From positions 12,993 to 76,992 of the forward strand of contig DATKMK010000063.1 in the NCBI GenBank assembly GCA_035541895.1: a DNA stretch of 64,000 bases, in the 5' to 3' direction. Below the pieces are notes generated by a model. The model saw only the letters and a program-made list of their open reading frames with translations, was not told where the DNA came from and did no database searches. This document shows, one piece after another, positions 19,874 to 29,021 of the stretch; position 1 is the first letter of the stretch; each line of letters starts with the position of its first letter. The stretch is from DATKMK01 sp035541895 (lineage in GTDB: Bacteria > Desulfobacterota > Binatia > HRBIN30 > JACQVA1). The position numbers and the translations under genes were made by a program.

Positions 19874-20983
19874 TCACTCTTTTTTCGGTTCAGCGTCGAG
19901 TCCGACGCCGGCCATGCCGTAGTAGCCGGCGCTCGATCGGCCGGTGCGCGGATCGGTCATGCCCTGCACCATGATGTCGACCAGCAACATGAAGTGAATG
20001 TTGCCGTCGCTGGCTTCGGCGCCGGGCGGCGGGTTCTCATCGAAGAAGATGTCGGGCTGCGTGACCGCGAGTAGCTCGCGGTGCGCCGCGAGACCGCTGT
20101 TGCTGTCCTTTTGAACCAAGCGGGCGCTGACCAGGCGCCCCTTCTTGCTCATGATTGCTTCGACGACTGCAAACTCGCGGCCCGAGCCGACCCCACTGGC
20201 GAAGCGGGCGCGGTCGAGTCCCATCGCCAAGTGTTGAAAGATGCGGCCCGCGACTCGGCGCACGAAGGGCGCGAACAATTCGGCCTTGGTGTTCAGCAAG
20301 GTGATATCGCCCTCGCGAATGGTTGGAATGTAGTCGTTGATTCCCGGGCGCGATGAAAACGCGCCGCCACCTCCACTCGCGAGGAGATTGCGATGGCTCG
20401 GCGTGGGTGCGGCTTGCTCTTGCGGCTGGGCGACGACCGCGCCTTGGCGCACCAAGTCGCCGGCGCGCGGCAGCAATTGATCGAGTTTTGGAAGCGAGGC
20501 GACTTGTTCGTTCGCCGACGGCTCGCGTGGTTGGCGCGGCGGTGCCGGCGCCTTCGGCGGTGCGGCGGCCCGCGCTTCCGCGCGCTGGGCGGGCGGCTTG
20601 TTTTCGGGCCCTGCCTCGCCGGGGGCCGGCTGACCGCGACGGATCATTTCTTGCGCGACGGTGTTGTCGCGATCGCTGAGAAACCTTGTCTTCTCGGGCG
20701 GACGCTCCTCGCCGGCGTCGGGCGGGGTGACGATCTGGCGCTCGGGCAACAAATTCGGTTGCGACGGCTTGGCATCGGCGACCGCGTCGGGTGGCGGGGC
20801 GACGACCTTCGGAGCCGGCGCGGCTGGTTTTGGCAGCGGGAGTTGTGCGAGATCGACATCGATCGACGGCGGTGCAATCGCGGGCAGCTCGAACTTCCGC
20901 AGGATCGGCAGCAACGCGAGCAGCGTCAGGTGCAGCAACAACGAGACCGCCAATGCCCACGACAGGCGCGCCTGATCGGACAT
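19874..20983 (-). CDS. TonB-family periplasmic-spanning protein
   Basis: A 369-aa single-pass protein. A short cytoplasmic start is followed by one membrane segment at about 9-27, then a long Pro/Ala-rich region to about 210. The C-terminal part from about 250 resembles a TonB C-terminal domain (VVEAIMSKKGRLVSARLVQK ... LLVDIMV). TonB-like proteins couple inner-membrane energy to outer-membrane receptors. No exbB or exbD is near, and the C-terminus is only a loose match, so a structural envelope protein is an alternative. It diverges from tatA across 118 bp. Confidence 0.65.
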   Translation of the reverse strand: MSDQARLSWALAVSLLLHLTLLALLPILRKFELPAIAPPSIDVDLAQLPLPKPAAPAPKVVAPPPDAVADAKPSQPNLLPERQIVTPPDAGEERPPEKTRFLSDRDNTVAQEMIRRGQPAPGEAGPENKPPAQRAEARAAAPPKAPAPPRQPREPSANEQVASLPKLDQLLPRAGDLVRQGAVVAQPQEQAAPTPSHRNLLASGGGGAFSSRPGINDYIPTIREGDITLLNTKAELFAPFVRRVAGRIFQHLAMGLDRARFASGVGSGREFAVVEAIMSKKGRLVSARLVQKDSNSGLAAHRELLAVTQPDIFFDENPPPGAEASDGNIHFMLLVDIMVQGMTDPRTGRSSAGYYGMAGVGLDAEPKKE

Positions 20984-21047
20984 GGGCTGATCTTAGCGGT
21001 CGCTGCCGCCGGGCCGCAACATCGCCCGCTCGTTGCGCGTGACCGCC

Positions 21048-21077
21048 TTGCGCCGGTCGGAGGCGTTCGCGTATAAG
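21048..21077 (+). promoter_or_regulatory. Candidate promoter for tatA
   Basis: TTGCGC, an 18-bp spacer, then TATAAG at 21072-21077, about 24 bp upstream of the tatA ATG in the divergent spacer. Confidence 0.4.
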
Positions 21078-21101
21078 TCGTCACCAGGGCGGTGATCGCG
21101 C

Positions 21102-21311
21102 ATGTTCGGACTCGGTATCGGCGAGCTTCTGGTGATCTTGGTGATCGTCCTCATCATTTTCGGAGCGGGACGGTTGCCGGAAATCGGCGAAGGGCTGGGC
21201 AAGAGCATCCGCAACTTTCGCCGCGAGGTGAAATCGCCCGACGCGATCGACGTCACCCCCAAGGCCGAGGGTGACAAGTCGAAGCGCGCCGATGACGAAC
21301 CTCACGCCTGA
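21102..21311 (+). CDS. tatA: Twin-arginine translocase subunit TatA/TatE
   Basis: A 69-aa Tat component with one N-terminal membrane helix, the hinge FGAGRLPEIGEGLGKSI and a charged amphipathic helix, then a hydrophilic tail. It forms the Tat pore for folded proteins. No tatB or tatC is in the window. Its last 10 bp overlap tail-to-tail with the zinc-ribbon gene on the other strand. Confidence 0.93.
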   Translation: MFGLGIGELLVILVIVLIIFGAGRLPEIGEGLGKSIRNFRREVKSPDAIDVTPKAEGDKSKRADDEPHA

Positions 21312-22348
21312 CGTTGCACCGCAAGCACTTGGCTGCTGAATTCGGTGACCCCGGACGGCGGCTGCATGAAGACGATGACGAAGGTCGATTCTTCCCCTGG
21401 TGCGATGCCGAAGCGCTTGGGCGGTTTGAGGTTCTGCAGGATCGACACCTCGCGCTGGGTCAACGACCTCAGGATCTTCATCGAGATCACATTGCCGCAG
21501 AAGATGGTTTTTTCGTCGAGCTGCCGATTGTCATTGTCGTAGAGGCGGCCGACGATCTCGATGTTGCGGACGGTCACCGGTGCGTTGTTGAGCGCGCGGC
21601 CGGTGATCACGAACACGGTTTGCCCGTCCTTGATTCGCTGGTACACCCCGCTGACGTCGCTCAGCACGATCTTGCGATTGAGCAGGCGGTCCTCGGTGAG
21701 TGAGCTGATGAACGGCAGCTTGCGGAACAGTGAGTCGGCGAGCACCGGGTTGGCGCGCAAGGTCCACGCAATCGCGGCGTAGGCGCTGACCACAAGCGCC
21801 AGAAAGATGATGACGGGGCGAGCGGAAATTCCCTGCGGCATCGTGCGCGGCTCCTCGAACGGCTCGTCGAACTCGTCGGCAACGTCGTCGAAGCCATTCT
21901 CGCCCTCAAAATCCGCGTCGAGCTTGGCCGCTGCCGGCGTCTCGGGACCCTTTTGGCGGCGGGTCGGCGCACGGGTCAGCGCGGGTTCGATTTCGTCATC
22001 GCCGAACGACTCGCCGAGCGGGCCGGCAGGCGGCGTTTCGCCGCCGAGCGCCGTCGGCGGCACCACGGGCTCGGTGCCGAGTTCGAACTCCGGCTCCGAT
22101 TCGTCGATGGTGAGGTCCGATGTCGCCTGCGGCTCCGGCTCTTTCAACGTTGGCTTGGAAAAGGTAAACGATAGATTTTCCGGCTCCCGCGGTGGCGCAG
22201 TCTCGAGCGGCGCAGTCGCAGGAGTCGGACGACTCGGGCCGGGAAAGATGTGACGGCAGCGCGAGCACTTCAACATGGGGTTCGTGCCGGTGAGGCGCGA
22301 CTCGTCGAGTTGGAAGCGCGTAGCGCAATATGGGCACTGGATGATCAT
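21302..22348 (-). CDS. Zinc-ribbon / DUF3426 membrane protein (MJ0042-type zinc finger)
   Basis: A 348-aa protein. The N-terminal MJ0042-type zinc ribbon has Cys5, Cys8, Cys28 and Cys31 (CPYC ... CSRC). An acidic, Pro/Glu-rich linker follows, then one membrane segment at about 176-197 and a C-terminal DUF3426-like domain (ITGRALNNAPVTVRNIEIVG, IFCGNVISMKILRSL). This architecture is common in delta- and betaproteobacteria, but its function is unknown. The ATG at 22348 opens the zinc ribbon; upstream in-frame sequence overlaps the divergent GT2 gene and was excluded. Confidence 0.85.
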   Translation of the reverse strand: MIIQCPYCATRFQLDESRLTGTNPMLKCSRCRHIFPGPSRPTPATAPLETAPPREPENLSFTFSKPTLKEPEPQATSDLTIDESEPEFELGTEPVVPPTALGGETPPAGPLGESFGDDEIEPALTRAPTRRQKGPETPAAAKLDADFEGENGFDDVADEFDEPFEEPRTMPQGISARPVIIFLALVVSAYAAIAWTLRANPVLADSLFRKLPFISSLTEDRLLNRKIVLSDVSGVYQRIKDGQTVFVITGRALNNAPVTVRNIEIVGRLYDNDNRQLDEKTIFCGNVISMKILRSLTQREVSILQNLKPPKRFGIAPGEESTFVIVFMQPPSGVTEFSSQVLAVQRQA

Positions 22349-22373
22349 CGGCGGATCGTGAGCGCGAGATTGT

Positions 22374-23126
22374 ATGGCGAGTGAGACAAAAAGCAACCCG
22401 AACATGGGCGTGGTGACCGAGCTGTCGGTCGTGCTGCCGGCGTACAACGAGGAGCCGAACATCGAGCGCGTGGTGCGGACGGTCGCGCCGTACCTCGATT
22501 CGTTGGGCCTCGACTACGAATTGTTGGTCGTCGACGACGGCAGCGCCGATCGCACCGGTGCGCTTCTCGATGGATTGGTAGCGGAGTTTCCGCGCTTGCG
22601 CCCGCTGCACCACCCGAAGAATCGCGGCTACGGTGGCGCATTGCGCACCGGATTCGCCGCGGCCCGCAAGCGCTTCGTCTTCTACATGGACGGCGACGGG
22701 CAGTTCGACATCAAGGACCTGGCGGTGGTGTTGCCGCTCGCCACCGACCACCAGAGCATCGTCACCGGCTACCGCATCGAACGGCGCGATCCGTTCATTC
22801 GCCGGCTCAATGCCAAACTGTTCGGCGGCTGGCTCGTGCGCATCATGCTCGGCGTGCGGGTACGCGATCTCAATTGCGCCTTCAAGCTCATTCCCAAGCG
22901 CGTGCTCGATGCGATCACGCTGGAGACCGACAGTGCCCTCATCAACGCCGAGCTCTACGGCCGTGCAGTGCGCAAGGGCTTTGGAATCAAAGAAGTCGGT
23001 GTTCACCACTATCCGCGCGAGGCCGGCGTCCAAACCGGTGCCCACCTGCGCGTGATTCTGAAGGCGTTCTACGACCTCTTCCGGCTGCGACAGAAGATCA
23101 TCGCCGAGACACGTAACCAGGGTTAG
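22374..23126 (+). CDS. Family 2 glycosyltransferase (polyprenyl-phosphate mannosyl/glucosyltransferase-like)
   Basis: A 250-aa soluble GT2 enzyme of the DPM1 type, predicted to transfer a sugar from a nucleotide to a polyprenyl phosphate. It starts VTELSVVLPAYNEEPNI, with VVDDGSADRT and the metal motif in YMDGDGQFDI. It lacks the C-terminal membrane helices of the related gene at 56610. An internal ATG at 22404 is also possible. It could supply lipid-linked sugar to the GT-C transferases at 49-64 kb, but it is not adjacent to them. Confidence 0.85.
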   Translation: MASETKSNPNMGVVTELSVVLPAYNEEPNIERVVRTVAPYLDSLGLDYELLVVDDGSADRTGALLDGLVAEFPRLRPLHHPKNRGYGGALRTGFAAARKRFVFYMDGDGQFDIKDLAVVLPLATDHQSIVTGYRIERRDPFIRRLNAKLFGGWLVRIMLGVRVRDLNCAFKLIPKRVLDAITLETDSALINAELYGRAVRKGFGIKEVGVHHYPREAGVQTGAHLRVILKAFYDLFRLRQKIIAETRNQG

Positions 23127-23310
23127 CGTTCCGACGATCCGCCGCGTTTTGGATCAGGCGGCGCCCGCAGGTTGCGAGTTCGACATTTGATTTGATTGAT
23201 GCCGAATCTAGCGCCGGCGGGCAACGGCTCACTGCAATTTTTTGGATTGCTTATTCGCCCCTCTTGTTGATTACTGCAATACGCTCATTGCCTGAGTCGA
23301 GGGGGACAAC

Positions 23311-24363
23311 ATGGTTGGACATCGGTTGTGCGTCGCGATCGGGATGGCCGGGGTCGTCTGGTTGGGCAATTGGACGGGTCTAGCGCGTGCGCAGACCACG
23401 ACCACCGAAGCCGCGTCGGTCCTGGTTTTTCCACGCGTCGTCGTCACAGGGTCATGGGACACGATCATTCAGATCGGCAACAATGCGAATCGCCCGGCCA
23501 ACGCGCGCTGCTACTATGCAAACGGGACGATCTGGGCCCCGACCAATTTCTCCCTGGCATTTCACCAGCAGCAGCCGACACACTGGGTGGCCTCACGCGG
23601 TCGTGCCCTCGACCCGAACGATCAGGAATGTGGGGTGACGAACAACGACTGTGACGGGGCGGGGTTCGATCCTGGCGCAATTCCTGCCCTCGACGCACCA
23701 TTCGCCGGTGAACTCCGGTGCATCGAGGTCGACGCGTCGGGCGCGCCATGGACCGGCAACGCGCTGTCCGGCGTCGCCACACTGATGCATCGGACGTCCG
23801 GTGAGATCGTCAAGTATCCGGCGGTCGGCCTGCACGGCTTGGAGACCAACGACGCGGACACGTCGTTGTGCTTGGGCGGCGACCCGCGCGTCGGCTGCCT
23901 GCACGGCGCCGAATATGCCGGTTGTCCCAAGAGCTGGATCGTCTCGCATCCGGCCGACTTTGATGACCGCTCGTTTGACGGCGACGCGCGCTCCACCAGC
24001 ATCACGGTCGTGCCCTGCTCAGAGGACTTTGGAGCGGCGATGCAGATGCCGCTGCTGCTGCAATTCCGTCTCACCAACGAATTCGAGGAAACCTTCTCGG
24101 CCGCGACGACGATCACCTGTTGGGCCGACCTGCACTTGTCGGACATCAGCACCGTCTTCCAGCGCGACACGATCGGCAGCAACTGGCTTCAGACGACCGT
24201 GCGCGCCGCCGGCGACAACTCGTCGGGTTTTATTCTGACCCAGCAGAGCACGCGCGAGACCGCCTTTCTCGCCACATTTGCCGCGGCCGGCACCGTCCCG
24301 CCACACGAGACTGAGCCGTTGGGCAGCGACATTGTCGGATTGCCCGAGGAGGTTGGGCAATGA
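23311..24363 (+). CDS. Secreted protein of unknown function, paralogue of next gene
   Basis: A 350-aa protein with an N-terminal signal peptide ending near ARAQ (residue 28). I recognise no known domain. The first mature part (VLVFPRVVV ... DTIIQIGNNAN) matches the next gene's VLVYPYVAV ... DTLIQLGNVAS, and both have paired cysteines and a FRLTNEFEETFSAATTI / FNEFAQRFTTST segment. A GAGGGGG site precedes the ATG, after a comparatively AT-rich 184-bp leader in which I could not fix a promoter. The stop overlaps the next ATG (ATGA). It is likely extracellular or periplasmic. Confidence 0.75.
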   Translation: MVGHRLCVAIGMAGVVWLGNWTGLARAQTTTTEAASVLVFPRVVVTGSWDTIIQIGNNANRPANARCYYANGTIWAPTNFSLAFHQQQPTHWVASRGRALDPNDQECGVTNNDCDGAGFDPGAIPALDAPFAGELRCIEVDASGAPWTGNALSGVATLMHRTSGEIVKYPAVGLHGLETNDADTSLCLGGDPRVGCLHGAEYAGCPKSWIVSHPADFDDRSFDGDARSTSITVVPCSEDFGAAMQMPLLLQFRLTNEFEETFSAATTITCWADLHLSDISTVFQRDTIGSNWLQTTVRAAGDNSSGFILTQQSTRETAFLATFAAAGTVPPHETEPLGSDIVGLPEEVGQ

Positions 24364-26312
24364 CGATCGCAAGAGCATTGTCGTCATTCGTGATCGCTGT
24401 GGCGATCGCCTCTTCTCCGTTGCCGTCCGCCGCGCAGACCAGCCCCGACGAACCTGCCGCGTTGCTGGTGTATCCGTACGTCGCCGTCGATACCGCGAAT
24501 GGGACTGATACGCTGATTCAGCTCGGCAACGTGGCCAGCGGGCCGGTCGATCTACGCTGCTTCTACGAAAACCTCACGCCGCTGTGCATCAACGGACAAG
24601 CCGGCGAACGCTGCGGACCGGGACCGGTGACCTGCTCGGGAGCGTGCGAACCGAGCGTGTCCCGCGTCCCGATGCGAATCCGGGTGACCGCACGGCAACC
24701 GTTGGCCTGGTCCGTGAGCGCCGGCCTGCAGAATCTGCCGCTCGACGGCGTCACACGGATCGGACCGGCGGGGCAGAGCAACCAGTCCTCTGAGATTCCA
24801 GGCGTGGGCGGCGGACCATTTGTCGGCACCTTGCGCTGCGTCGTGGTGTCATCCGACATGTTCCGTCCAGCGCCCGACAACGTGCTGTTCGGTCAGGCCA
24901 CCATTGTGCGGCGGCGTGGCGCACCGGAAGCATTCGATGACGACGCCGAATATCGCGCCATCGGCGTCAAAGCGACCGCCAGTACCATCAGCCGCGACGA
25001 GTTCCTCAACCTCGGCGGCCCCAGTGCCGAGTACGCCGCGTGCCCGGATGTCGTCGAGTTCGAACACTTCTTCGACGGCGCATCCACGCTGCCGGGCTCA
25101 ATCACCCCGCAGGCAGCAACCACACTCGCGCTGACCAACTGTACCAACACCATCCTCTCGAGCATGAACGTCGCGCAGTTTCTGGTCTTCAACGAGTTCG
25201 CGCAGCGCTTCACCACGTCGACCCAGATCGGTTTCCAACTGGTGAAGCCGCTATCGAAAATCGACACCTCACTTGAGAGCCATTCCATTTTCTCATCCGC
25301 AATTAACGGGACCTTGACCGGCCGCACAAACATTCACGGCGCCTTGGGCGGCCTGCACGCGGTAGCAATTGAGTCGCACGGCGACCCGACGACTCCCTAC
25401 GAAATGCACTCCGACGCCGCCGAGCTACACGGCGCGGGCGTCCGTCTCGCGGGAGACGTGCTCACCTATCGACTGCCGCAGTGCACCGCCGACTGTAACT
25501 TGGACGGCAAAGTGTCCATCGACGAAACGGTGCTCGCGGTCAACATCGGATTAGGAAATACCTCGCCGGATGCATGTCCGCCCGCCGATCGAGACGGCGA
25601 CGCGAAGGTGACTGTGGACGAATTGGTCGCGGCGGTCGATAGCGCGCTCAACGGGTGCCCCGATCCGCAATCGCCGCCGACTCCCGAGGTGACGCCAGTA
25701 CCGACGGCGACGCCGACGCGTAGCCCGCAAAGCGTCGGCCCGGAGATCACTCACTTCGGCATCGCCACGGCTGACGATCGACCGCTGGCGGCTGACTCGA
25801 CCGATGCGATGGGCCGGCCGATCTACGTGCACCTATTCGGCCAAGGGATGACGCTCATCGTCGAAGCGCGTCGCGGTCAGAGCGACAGTCCGGTTGCGAC
25901 CAGCACCTACTCTGAAACGGGGCAGCTGCCGGATCTGCAAGTGTTGGTATCTCGTCCCCTCGGCGATGGAATCGCGGACGTGTGCGAGGACGACGGCCAC
26001 TCGGGAGGCGTTCCCGCGATTCCCACGCTCGACTTCCAGTCCGATGCTGCTGCGGCGGCGATCAACGATCTCGGTTGCCGCGCCTATGGACGGCAACCGA
26101 CGGTGTGCACGCGCAAGCTTGGAGTTCCTACGGGCGTCGGGTCGGTCCAAGGATTCGCTACCGTCGATAGCACGTCTCAGGTGCAGTTCTGCATTCCGAT
26201 TGCCAAAGCGTGGGCGTTCCCGGTGGGCGACACGATCGTGGCGGCGCGTGTCCGCGACCAGGCGGGCAACCTTGGTCCGGAGCAGAAAATCGTGGTGCGA
26301 GTTGGCGAATAG
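24360..26312 (+). CDS. Secreted protein with dockerin-like EF-hand pair, unknown function
   Basis: A 650-aa protein with a signal peptide ending near PSAAQ. Residues about 30-370 are related to the preceding gene product. Residues 378-436 hold two dockerin-like EF-hand half-repeats, DCNLDGKVSIDETVLAVNIG and DRDGDAKVTVDELVAAVDS. A Thr/Pro linker at about 437-458 follows, then a C-terminal domain (about 460-650) that I do not recognise, with EITHFGIATADDRPL at its start. The EF-hand loops should bind calcium. No cohesin partner is visible in the window. Confidence 0.78.
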   Translation: MTIARALSSFVIAVAIASSPLPSAAQTSPDEPAALLVYPYVAVDTANGTDTLIQLGNVASGPVDLRCFYENLTPLCINGQAGERCGPGPVTCSGACEPSVSRVPMRIRVTARQPLAWSVSAGLQNLPLDGVTRIGPAGQSNQSSEIPGVGGGPFVGTLRCVVVSSDMFRPAPDNVLFGQATIVRRRGAPEAFDDDAEYRAIGVKATASTISRDEFLNLGGPSAEYAACPDVVEFEHFFDGASTLPGSITPQAATTLALTNCTNTILSSMNVAQFLVFNEFAQRFTTSTQIGFQLVKPLSKIDTSLESHSIFSSAINGTLTGRTNIHGALGGLHAVAIESHGDPTTPYEMHSDAAELHGAGVRLAGDVLTYRLPQCTADCNLDGKVSIDETVLAVNIGLGNTSPDACPPADRDGDAKVTVDELVAAVDSALNGCPDPQSPPTPEVTPVPTATPTRSPQSVGPEITHFGIATADDRPLAADSTDAMGRPIYVHLFGQGMTLIVEARRGQSDSPVATSTYSETGQLPDLQVLVSRPLGDGIADVCEDDGHSGGVPAIPTLDFQSDAAAAAINDLGCRAYGRQPTVCTRKLGVPTGVGSVQGFATVDSTSQVQFCIPIAKAWAFPVGDTIVAARVRDQAGNLGPEQKIVVRVGE

Positions 26313-26329
26313 GATCGACTGCAGCGTCA

Positions 26330-26352
26330 GCGCGGCGGTTCAGCCGCCGCGC
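26330..26352. terminator. Hairpin between convergent genes
   Basis: GCGCGGCGG / CCGCCGCGC arms with a 5-nt loop lie between the secreted protein and the CBS protein and overlap the CBS stop codon. It would serve both directions, and no T-run is seen. Confidence 0.5.
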
Positions 26353-26771
26353 GCTTCGACGAGCTGCATGAAGGCATCAAGAATGTCGCTGCGGGTGATG
26401 ATGCCGACCAAGTGCCCGTCGTCGACGACCGGGAGCGCGCCGATGCGCTCGCGCCGCATCAGGCGCGCGGTCTCGACGATCGAGTCCTTCGAGCCGGCCG
26501 TCAACGTCTGTTGCGTCATCACCGTCTCGACCGGAATGCGAGTCGGGTCGGTCCCGACGTGTTCGTGCCGGCGATCTTCGCGCGCCGCGTCGAACACCGA
26601 CGGAAACGCATCACGCAGATCGCGATCGGTGATGATGCCGACCAAGCGTCCCCCCGCGACCACTGGGAGCTGGTTGACGCGCTGGGCTTCCATCAACTCA
26701 CGCGCGTGCTGGATCGAATCCAGCGGCTTCACCGTGTGTACTTTGCGTTTCATCCAGGCTGTGACTTGCAC
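26340..26771 (-). CDS. CBS-domain pair protein
   Basis: A 143-aa stand-alone Bateman module. The first CBS domain contains NQLPVVAGGRLVGIITDRDL and the second contains GALPVVDDGHLVGIITRSDI. Such modules usually bind adenine nucleotides and regulate a partner. The GTG at 26771 is chosen because a GGAGGTG site lies about 4 bp upstream; the next ATG, six codons in, has no such site. It is separated by 224 bp from the upstream BKACE gene. Confidence 0.88.
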   Translation of the reverse strand: MQVTAWMKRKVHTVKPLDSIQHARELMEAQRVNQLPVVAGGRLVGIITDRDLRDAFPSVFDAAREDRRHEHVGTDPTRIPVETVMTQQTLTAGSKDSIVETARLMRRERIGALPVVDDGHLVGIITRSDILDAFMQLVEARGG

Positions 26772-26931
26772 GGGCCACCTCCACGACTGCGAACTCGGCT
26801 CTCTTCTACCAGAAGCCGGCACACGTGCCCATCCATCGCGCGGGTTTGCGCGGGAGTTTGCCGAACCAAAATGGCAATCAACTTCGTGCTCGTCATTCCG
26901 GTTCTTGATCCGATCTGCTGTAGGCGCAGGC

Positions 26932-26951
26932 GCGCAGGCTGAAGCCTGCGC
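26932..26951. repeat. Palindrome related to the element at 48.7 kb
   Basis: GCGCAGGCT and AGCCTGCGC arms are separated by 2 nt. The core is the reverse complement of the left end of the 85-bp element at 48705-48789, so these are probably dispersed copies of one short palindromic repeat. Confidence 0.5.
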
Positions 26952-26995
26952 TCTTTGCAGACCCAGCCAAATGTGGTTTTAGCCCGCGAACCCGC

Positions 26996-27886
26996 TCAAC
27001 GCGGCAAGTCGAGTAGACGCGAGGCCTCCGCGGATGTCGCCACCTCGCGGCCGACCCGGCGGCAGAGCGCTGCGACTTCCTCCACCAGTTCCAGGTTGGT
27101 CGCCGTGCGCGGCCCGGCGTAGTCTTCGAGCCCGACGCGGACGTGGCCGCCGCGTTCGAGTGCCGCGCGGGCGATGCCCGACTCGACCACGTCGCCGCCG
27201 ATGACGGCCACCGCCCAAGGCAGATCACAGCCGTCCATCATTTCGAGATAGGCGTCCAACGCTTTCACCGTCGGTGGCAAACCGAAGGTCACCCCGGTGG
27301 CCCTGCCGCCGAGATAACCTTGATCGCCGCCGAAGTAGAATTTGACGAACGCGCCGCGCGGCAGTTTGCCGGCGCGGTGATAGACCAGTGCGGTGCGCAA
27401 GAAACCGGGTTCGAAGATCGAAATGCTCGGGCCGAGTCGGCACTCGGCGAGTTGGTTCACCACGTAGCGGATGTCGCCGTAGCCGTTGGCGTAGACGAAC
27501 TCCACCGGGCCGGGCAGTCCGTCGTCGCCGGCGGCGCCGAGATTGACGCTGCCGGGATCGAGCACCCCCATCTTCATCAAGCCCGATTGCGCGAGCGGCG
27601 GCACGTGCGCAAACCGCGCATCGACCGATCCGCCGACCGCGACCGTGCAGTACAGGATCGCGTCGGGTCGCTCGCGCATCACCGGCCGCCAGCCGGCGAG
27701 GTACCGCTGCGCGGCCTCGGCGCCGGCAATCGAGAAGTCGTCGATGTGATTGTGAACGATCGCGGCACCGGCGCCGAAACATCGCAACGCCTCGGCGGCG
27801 ATTTCCGCCGGAGCCGTCGGCACGTGCGGGTTGCGCGCCTTGGGGGTGGCACCGTTGATCGCCGCTTCGATGATGACTGGTGTCAT
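26996..27886 (-). CDS. BKACE family (DUF849) 3-keto-acid cleavage enzyme
   Basis: A 296-aa zinc TIM-barrel enzyme of the beta-keto acid cleavage family. Such enzymes condense a 3-keto acid with acetyl-CoA to give acetoacetate and a new CoA ester. It starts TPVIIEAAINGATPK. The zinc ligands are the pair His45 and His47 in AAIVHNHIDD. GGDQGYLGG and the C-terminal HVRVGLEDYAGPRT block are typical. The ATG at 27886 lies 5 bp after the upstream amidohydrolase stop. The keto acid used cannot be read from the sequence. Confidence 0.9.
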   Translation of the reverse strand: MTPVIIEAAINGATPKARNPHVPTAPAEIAAEALRCFGAGAAIVHNHIDDFSIAGAEAAQRYLAGWRPVMRERPDAILYCTVAVGGSVDARFAHVPPLAQSGLMKMGVLDPGSVNLGAAGDDGLPGPVEFVYANGYGDIRYVVNQLAECRLGPSISIFEPGFLRTALVYHRAGKLPRGAFVKFYFGGDQGYLGGRATGVTFGLPPTVKALDAYLEMMDGCDLPWAVAVIGGDVVESGIARAALERGGHVRVGLEDYAGPRTATNLELVEEVAALCRRVGREVATSAEASRLLDLPR

Positions 27887-27891
27887 GGGAC

Positions 27892-28977
27892 TCACGCGAA
27901 CCGATACAGCCGCGCGCAGTTGGTCGCGGTGACCTTCTCCACGATCGCGGCATCGAGTCCGGCAAACGCTTCGGCGACCGCTTCGCGCGAGTGCGGGAAG
28001 GTGCTGTCCGGATGCGGGTAGTCGGACGCCCACATGAAGTTGTCCGCGCCCAGCAATGGAATCAGTTGCGGTCCGAGCGGCTCTTCCTCGAACGTCGCGT
28101 AGACTTGCTGATGAAAGATTTCGCTCGGCTTCGCTTTCAGTCGGTAGTCTTGCGCGTTCGGCACGTGTTTCTTCGCGACTTCGTCCATGCGGCGAACGAA
28201 ATACGGCAGCCAGCCGATGCCCGATTCCGCCAGCACCAGTCGCAGTTTCGGATGGCGTTCGAGCACGCCGGAGAAAATCATCATTGCCAGCGGCTCGTCG
28301 AGTTGGATCGGGCCGACTGCGGAGAACGCCGCGAGTTCCCAACTGCGCGGCACCACTCGCACCTGCGAGGTGCCTTTGCCGATGTGAAAGCTCAGCGGCA
28401 GGCCGGTCTCCTCGGCGACCGACCAGAAGCGGTCCCATTCGGCGTCGGTGCAGCGAAACTCGAACGGGCTGATGATGGCGCCGCGATGGCCAAGCCTCGC
28501 AACGCGTTGGAGTTCGGCCGTGGACACGTCGGGCGACGACGTCGGCAACACGGGCAGCACACACAGACGTTCGGGCGCCGCGCGATTGAATTCCAGCGCC
28601 CAGTCGTTGTAGGCCGCCAGCGTCGCGGCTTTCAGCACGGGATCCTCGATCGGTAGACCGAACAGATTCGGCCCGTAGATCACCGAGGCGTAGACGCCGT
28701 CGCGATCCATGTCTTGCAAGCGCAAGGTCGGATTCGCCGCCCGCAACCCGTCATCCTCGATGCCGGCGCGGCTGATCGCGCTGTAGTTTCCCATCAGCTT
28801 GGTTCCGAAGGGCCCCATCACCGTATTGTCGCAGGTCCACCATGCGCTGCCGCCTTGCTCGACCACGCGCGGGCCGCGTTCGCGCAGGTTGGCGGGCAGG
28901 CGCTCGCCCCACAGATCGCGCGGCAAGTTCCACAGGTCGAGATGATCGTCGCAGGAATATAGTCGTCCGGTCGTCAT
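27892..28977 (-). CDS. Amidohydrolase 2 family protein
   Basis: A 361-aa TIM-barrel hydrolase or decarboxylase of the ACMSD-like amidohydrolase group. The N-terminal metal-region motif is CDDHLDLW. A central LPLSFHIGKG supplies a histidine. The C-terminal WASDYPHPDSTFPHS carries the catalytic aspartate. It shares this layout with the gene at 30061 and is co-oriented with BKACE, suggesting joint degradation of an organic compound. Confidence 0.88.
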   Translation of the reverse strand: MTTGRLYSCDDHLDLWNLPRDLWGERLPANLRERGPRVVEQGGSAWWTCDNTVMGPFGTKLMGNYSAISRAGIEDDGLRAANPTLRLQDMDRDGVYASVIYGPNLFGLPIEDPVLKAATLAAYNDWALEFNRAAPERLCVLPVLPTSSPDVSTAELQRVARLGHRGAIISPFEFRCTDAEWDRFWSVAEETGLPLSFHIGKGTSQVRVVPRSWELAAFSAVGPIQLDEPLAMMIFSGVLERHPKLRLVLAESGIGWLPYFVRRMDEVAKKHVPNAQDYRLKAKPSEIFHQQVYATFEEEPLGPQLIPLLGADNFMWASDYPHPDSTFPHSREAVAEAFAGLDAAIVEKVTATNCARLYRFA

Positions 28978-29021
28978 GTGCCGATTCTAGACCGGGTGGT
29001 GCCCCACTTGTCCAGCGCTGA

